From JALONO01 sp038209965 (GTDB taxonomy: Bacteria > Bacteroidota > Bacteroidia > Cytophagales > Thermoflexibacteraceae), in NCBI GenBank assembly GCA_038209965.1, contig JBBQXF010000171.1, positions 1 through 6,948 on the forward strand: a stretch of 6,948 nucleotides of DNA. Direction: 5' to 3'. Below, in pieces: positions 6,292-6,948 of the stretch (positions are counted from its first letter, which is position 1; each line of letters opens with the position of its first letter). A program made the translations under genes and the position numbers. The notes under the pieces are model-generated. The model ran no database searches and was not told the DNA's origin. It saw only the letters and a program-made list of their open reading frames with translations.

Positions 6292-6948
6292 ATGAAAAAG
6301 GTAGGTAAAATGTTCACGGCCCTCTTGCTGGGCGCATTGGTTTGGCTGGCCCCGTCGTTGGCATCGGCCCAAGAAGTGGCAGATATGAAGCAGTTCTCAT
6401 CCAAAGAGATGGACGCGCTCTGGGATCAGTTTGGCAAAGATCAAGGCTGGGCGGCAATCAATAAAGACGTGGCGACCAAGAAGTTTCAACGGATCAAGCA
6501 CGAAAAAGCATCGTGGGGGTTCAAGGGGAGCCGCAAAAATGCCAAAGGACAAATGGAGGACGTCCTGTTCTGTGCTTTTGATTTCTACAACCCCAACAGC
6601 AAGAAAGGGCAAGGTTGCTCCATGATCTGGCGTAAAGTGGGTGATGTGACCTACAAAGCCTACCTCATTTTCCCCGATGGCGAAAAAGACTTTGACAAAG
6701 CGTTGGAGGCATCTCTAGAGTGGTTTGCCGATGAGAAGGGCCAAATCCAAAAAGCCAGTAGCTGGGGCAGGTGTTTCCGCAGGTGCACACGATCCAATGA
6801 CAGAACAACGGTAGACTCCAATGGTACCAGAATTAGCGTGCCCTCCGGTTGTGGCGCAGGTTGCTTGGCCTCCGTCGCGGTGTGCGGTGGGGCCACCGCC
6901 ATCTTGGCCGTGGTTACGGGTGGCGTAACGTTCCCAGTCGCAGCCCTT
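6292..6948 (+). CDS. Secreted cysteine-containing protein with halocin C8-like tail, 3' truncated by window end
   Basis: The frame is open from ATG 6292 through the last base, giving 219 residues with no stop. The ATG follows an A-rich leader (ACTAAAAAGTAAAACACC), usual for Bacteroidota. A strong Sec signal peptide is present: basic start MKKVGK, hydrophobic stretch at 8-20, and probable cleavage after Ala26 (ASA|QE). Residues about 27-160 look globular, with Trp, Phe and Lys spread throughout and Cys94 and Cys109. From 161 the character changes: CFRRC (161-165), then a polar spacer, CGAGC (187-191), Cys198 and a Gly/Ala/Val-rich hydrophobic run to 219 ending GGVTFPVAAL. The CxxxC pairs followed by a Gly-rich hydrophobic segment recall halocin C8-like bacteriocin domains, which lie at the C-terminus of secreted precursors behind a larger N-terminal part. 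This resemblance is from memory of the family, not from a search. Otherwise it is an uncharacterised exported protein; the hydrophobic run could also be a membrane anchor. The final residues and any immunity or export genes lie outside the window. Confidence 0.85.
   Translation, partial: MKKVGKMFTALLLGALVWLAPSLASAQEVADMKQFSSKEMDALWDQFGKDQGWAAINKDVATKKFQRIKHEKASWGFKGSRKNAKGQMEDVLFCAFDFYNPNSKKGQGCSMIWRKVGDVTYKAYLIFPDGEKDFDKALEASLEWFADEKGQIQKASSWGRCFRRCTRSNDRTTVDSNGTRISVPSGCGAGCLASVAVCGGATAILAVVTGGVTFPVAAL

Noticed and set aside
6397..6902. Small frames on both strands within the secreted protein gene
   Set aside because: They overlap the open frame from 6292, which has a signal peptide and runs uninterrupted to the window end.
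1..6948. CRISPR array, tRNA, rRNA, insertion sequence or attachment site
   Set aside because: No regularly spaced repeats, no cloverleaf or rRNA segments, no transposase motifs and no paired terminal repeats were seen on either strand.

Overview
The window looks like chromosomal DNA from a member of the Bacteroidota, perhaps a Saprospiria-like lineage. The evidence is a single-polypeptide hybrid sensor kinase fused to an AraC regulator (an architecture typical of that phylum), a -7 promoter element of the TAnnTTTG type (TATCTTCG at 3134-3141), start codons with A-rich leaders instead of strong Shine-Dalgarno sites, and a primase whose sequence resembles Bacteroidota DnaG. The lineage below phylum is a guess. 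All recognised genes are on the + strand and the coding DNA is moderately GC-rich, except for one sharply AT-rich patch at 3721-3840.

Layout: (1) 1-732 is the 3' end of a sugar ABC transporter ATPase gene of the RbsA/MglA/XylG type; only its second nucleotide-binding domain is in view. A hairpin at 743-783 probably terminates it. (2) 1019-3103 is a complete DnaG primase with zinc finger, TOPRIM core and C-terminal helicase-binding region. (3) 3166-6009 is a complete 947-residue membrane sensor: signal peptide, periplasmic 7TMR-DISM extracellular domain, seven membrane helices, histidine kinase, receiver and AraC-type DNA-binding domain in one chain. It appears to have its own promoter. (4) 6292 to the window end is the start of a secreted, cysteine-containing protein. 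It has a clear Sec signal peptide, a globular middle region and a Cys/Gly/Ala-rich hydrophobic tail that recalls halocin C8-like peptide domains. It continues past the window.

Functionally the transporter end and dnaG look like unrelated neighbours separated by a terminator. The most interesting pair is the one-protein sensor/regulator and the secreted protein downstream. The 282-bp gap between them holds an imperfect tandem direct repeat with about two-helical-turn phasing, the kind of site AraC-family proteins often bind. One hypothesis is that the sensor controls the secreted protein; the sequence suggests this but does not prove it.
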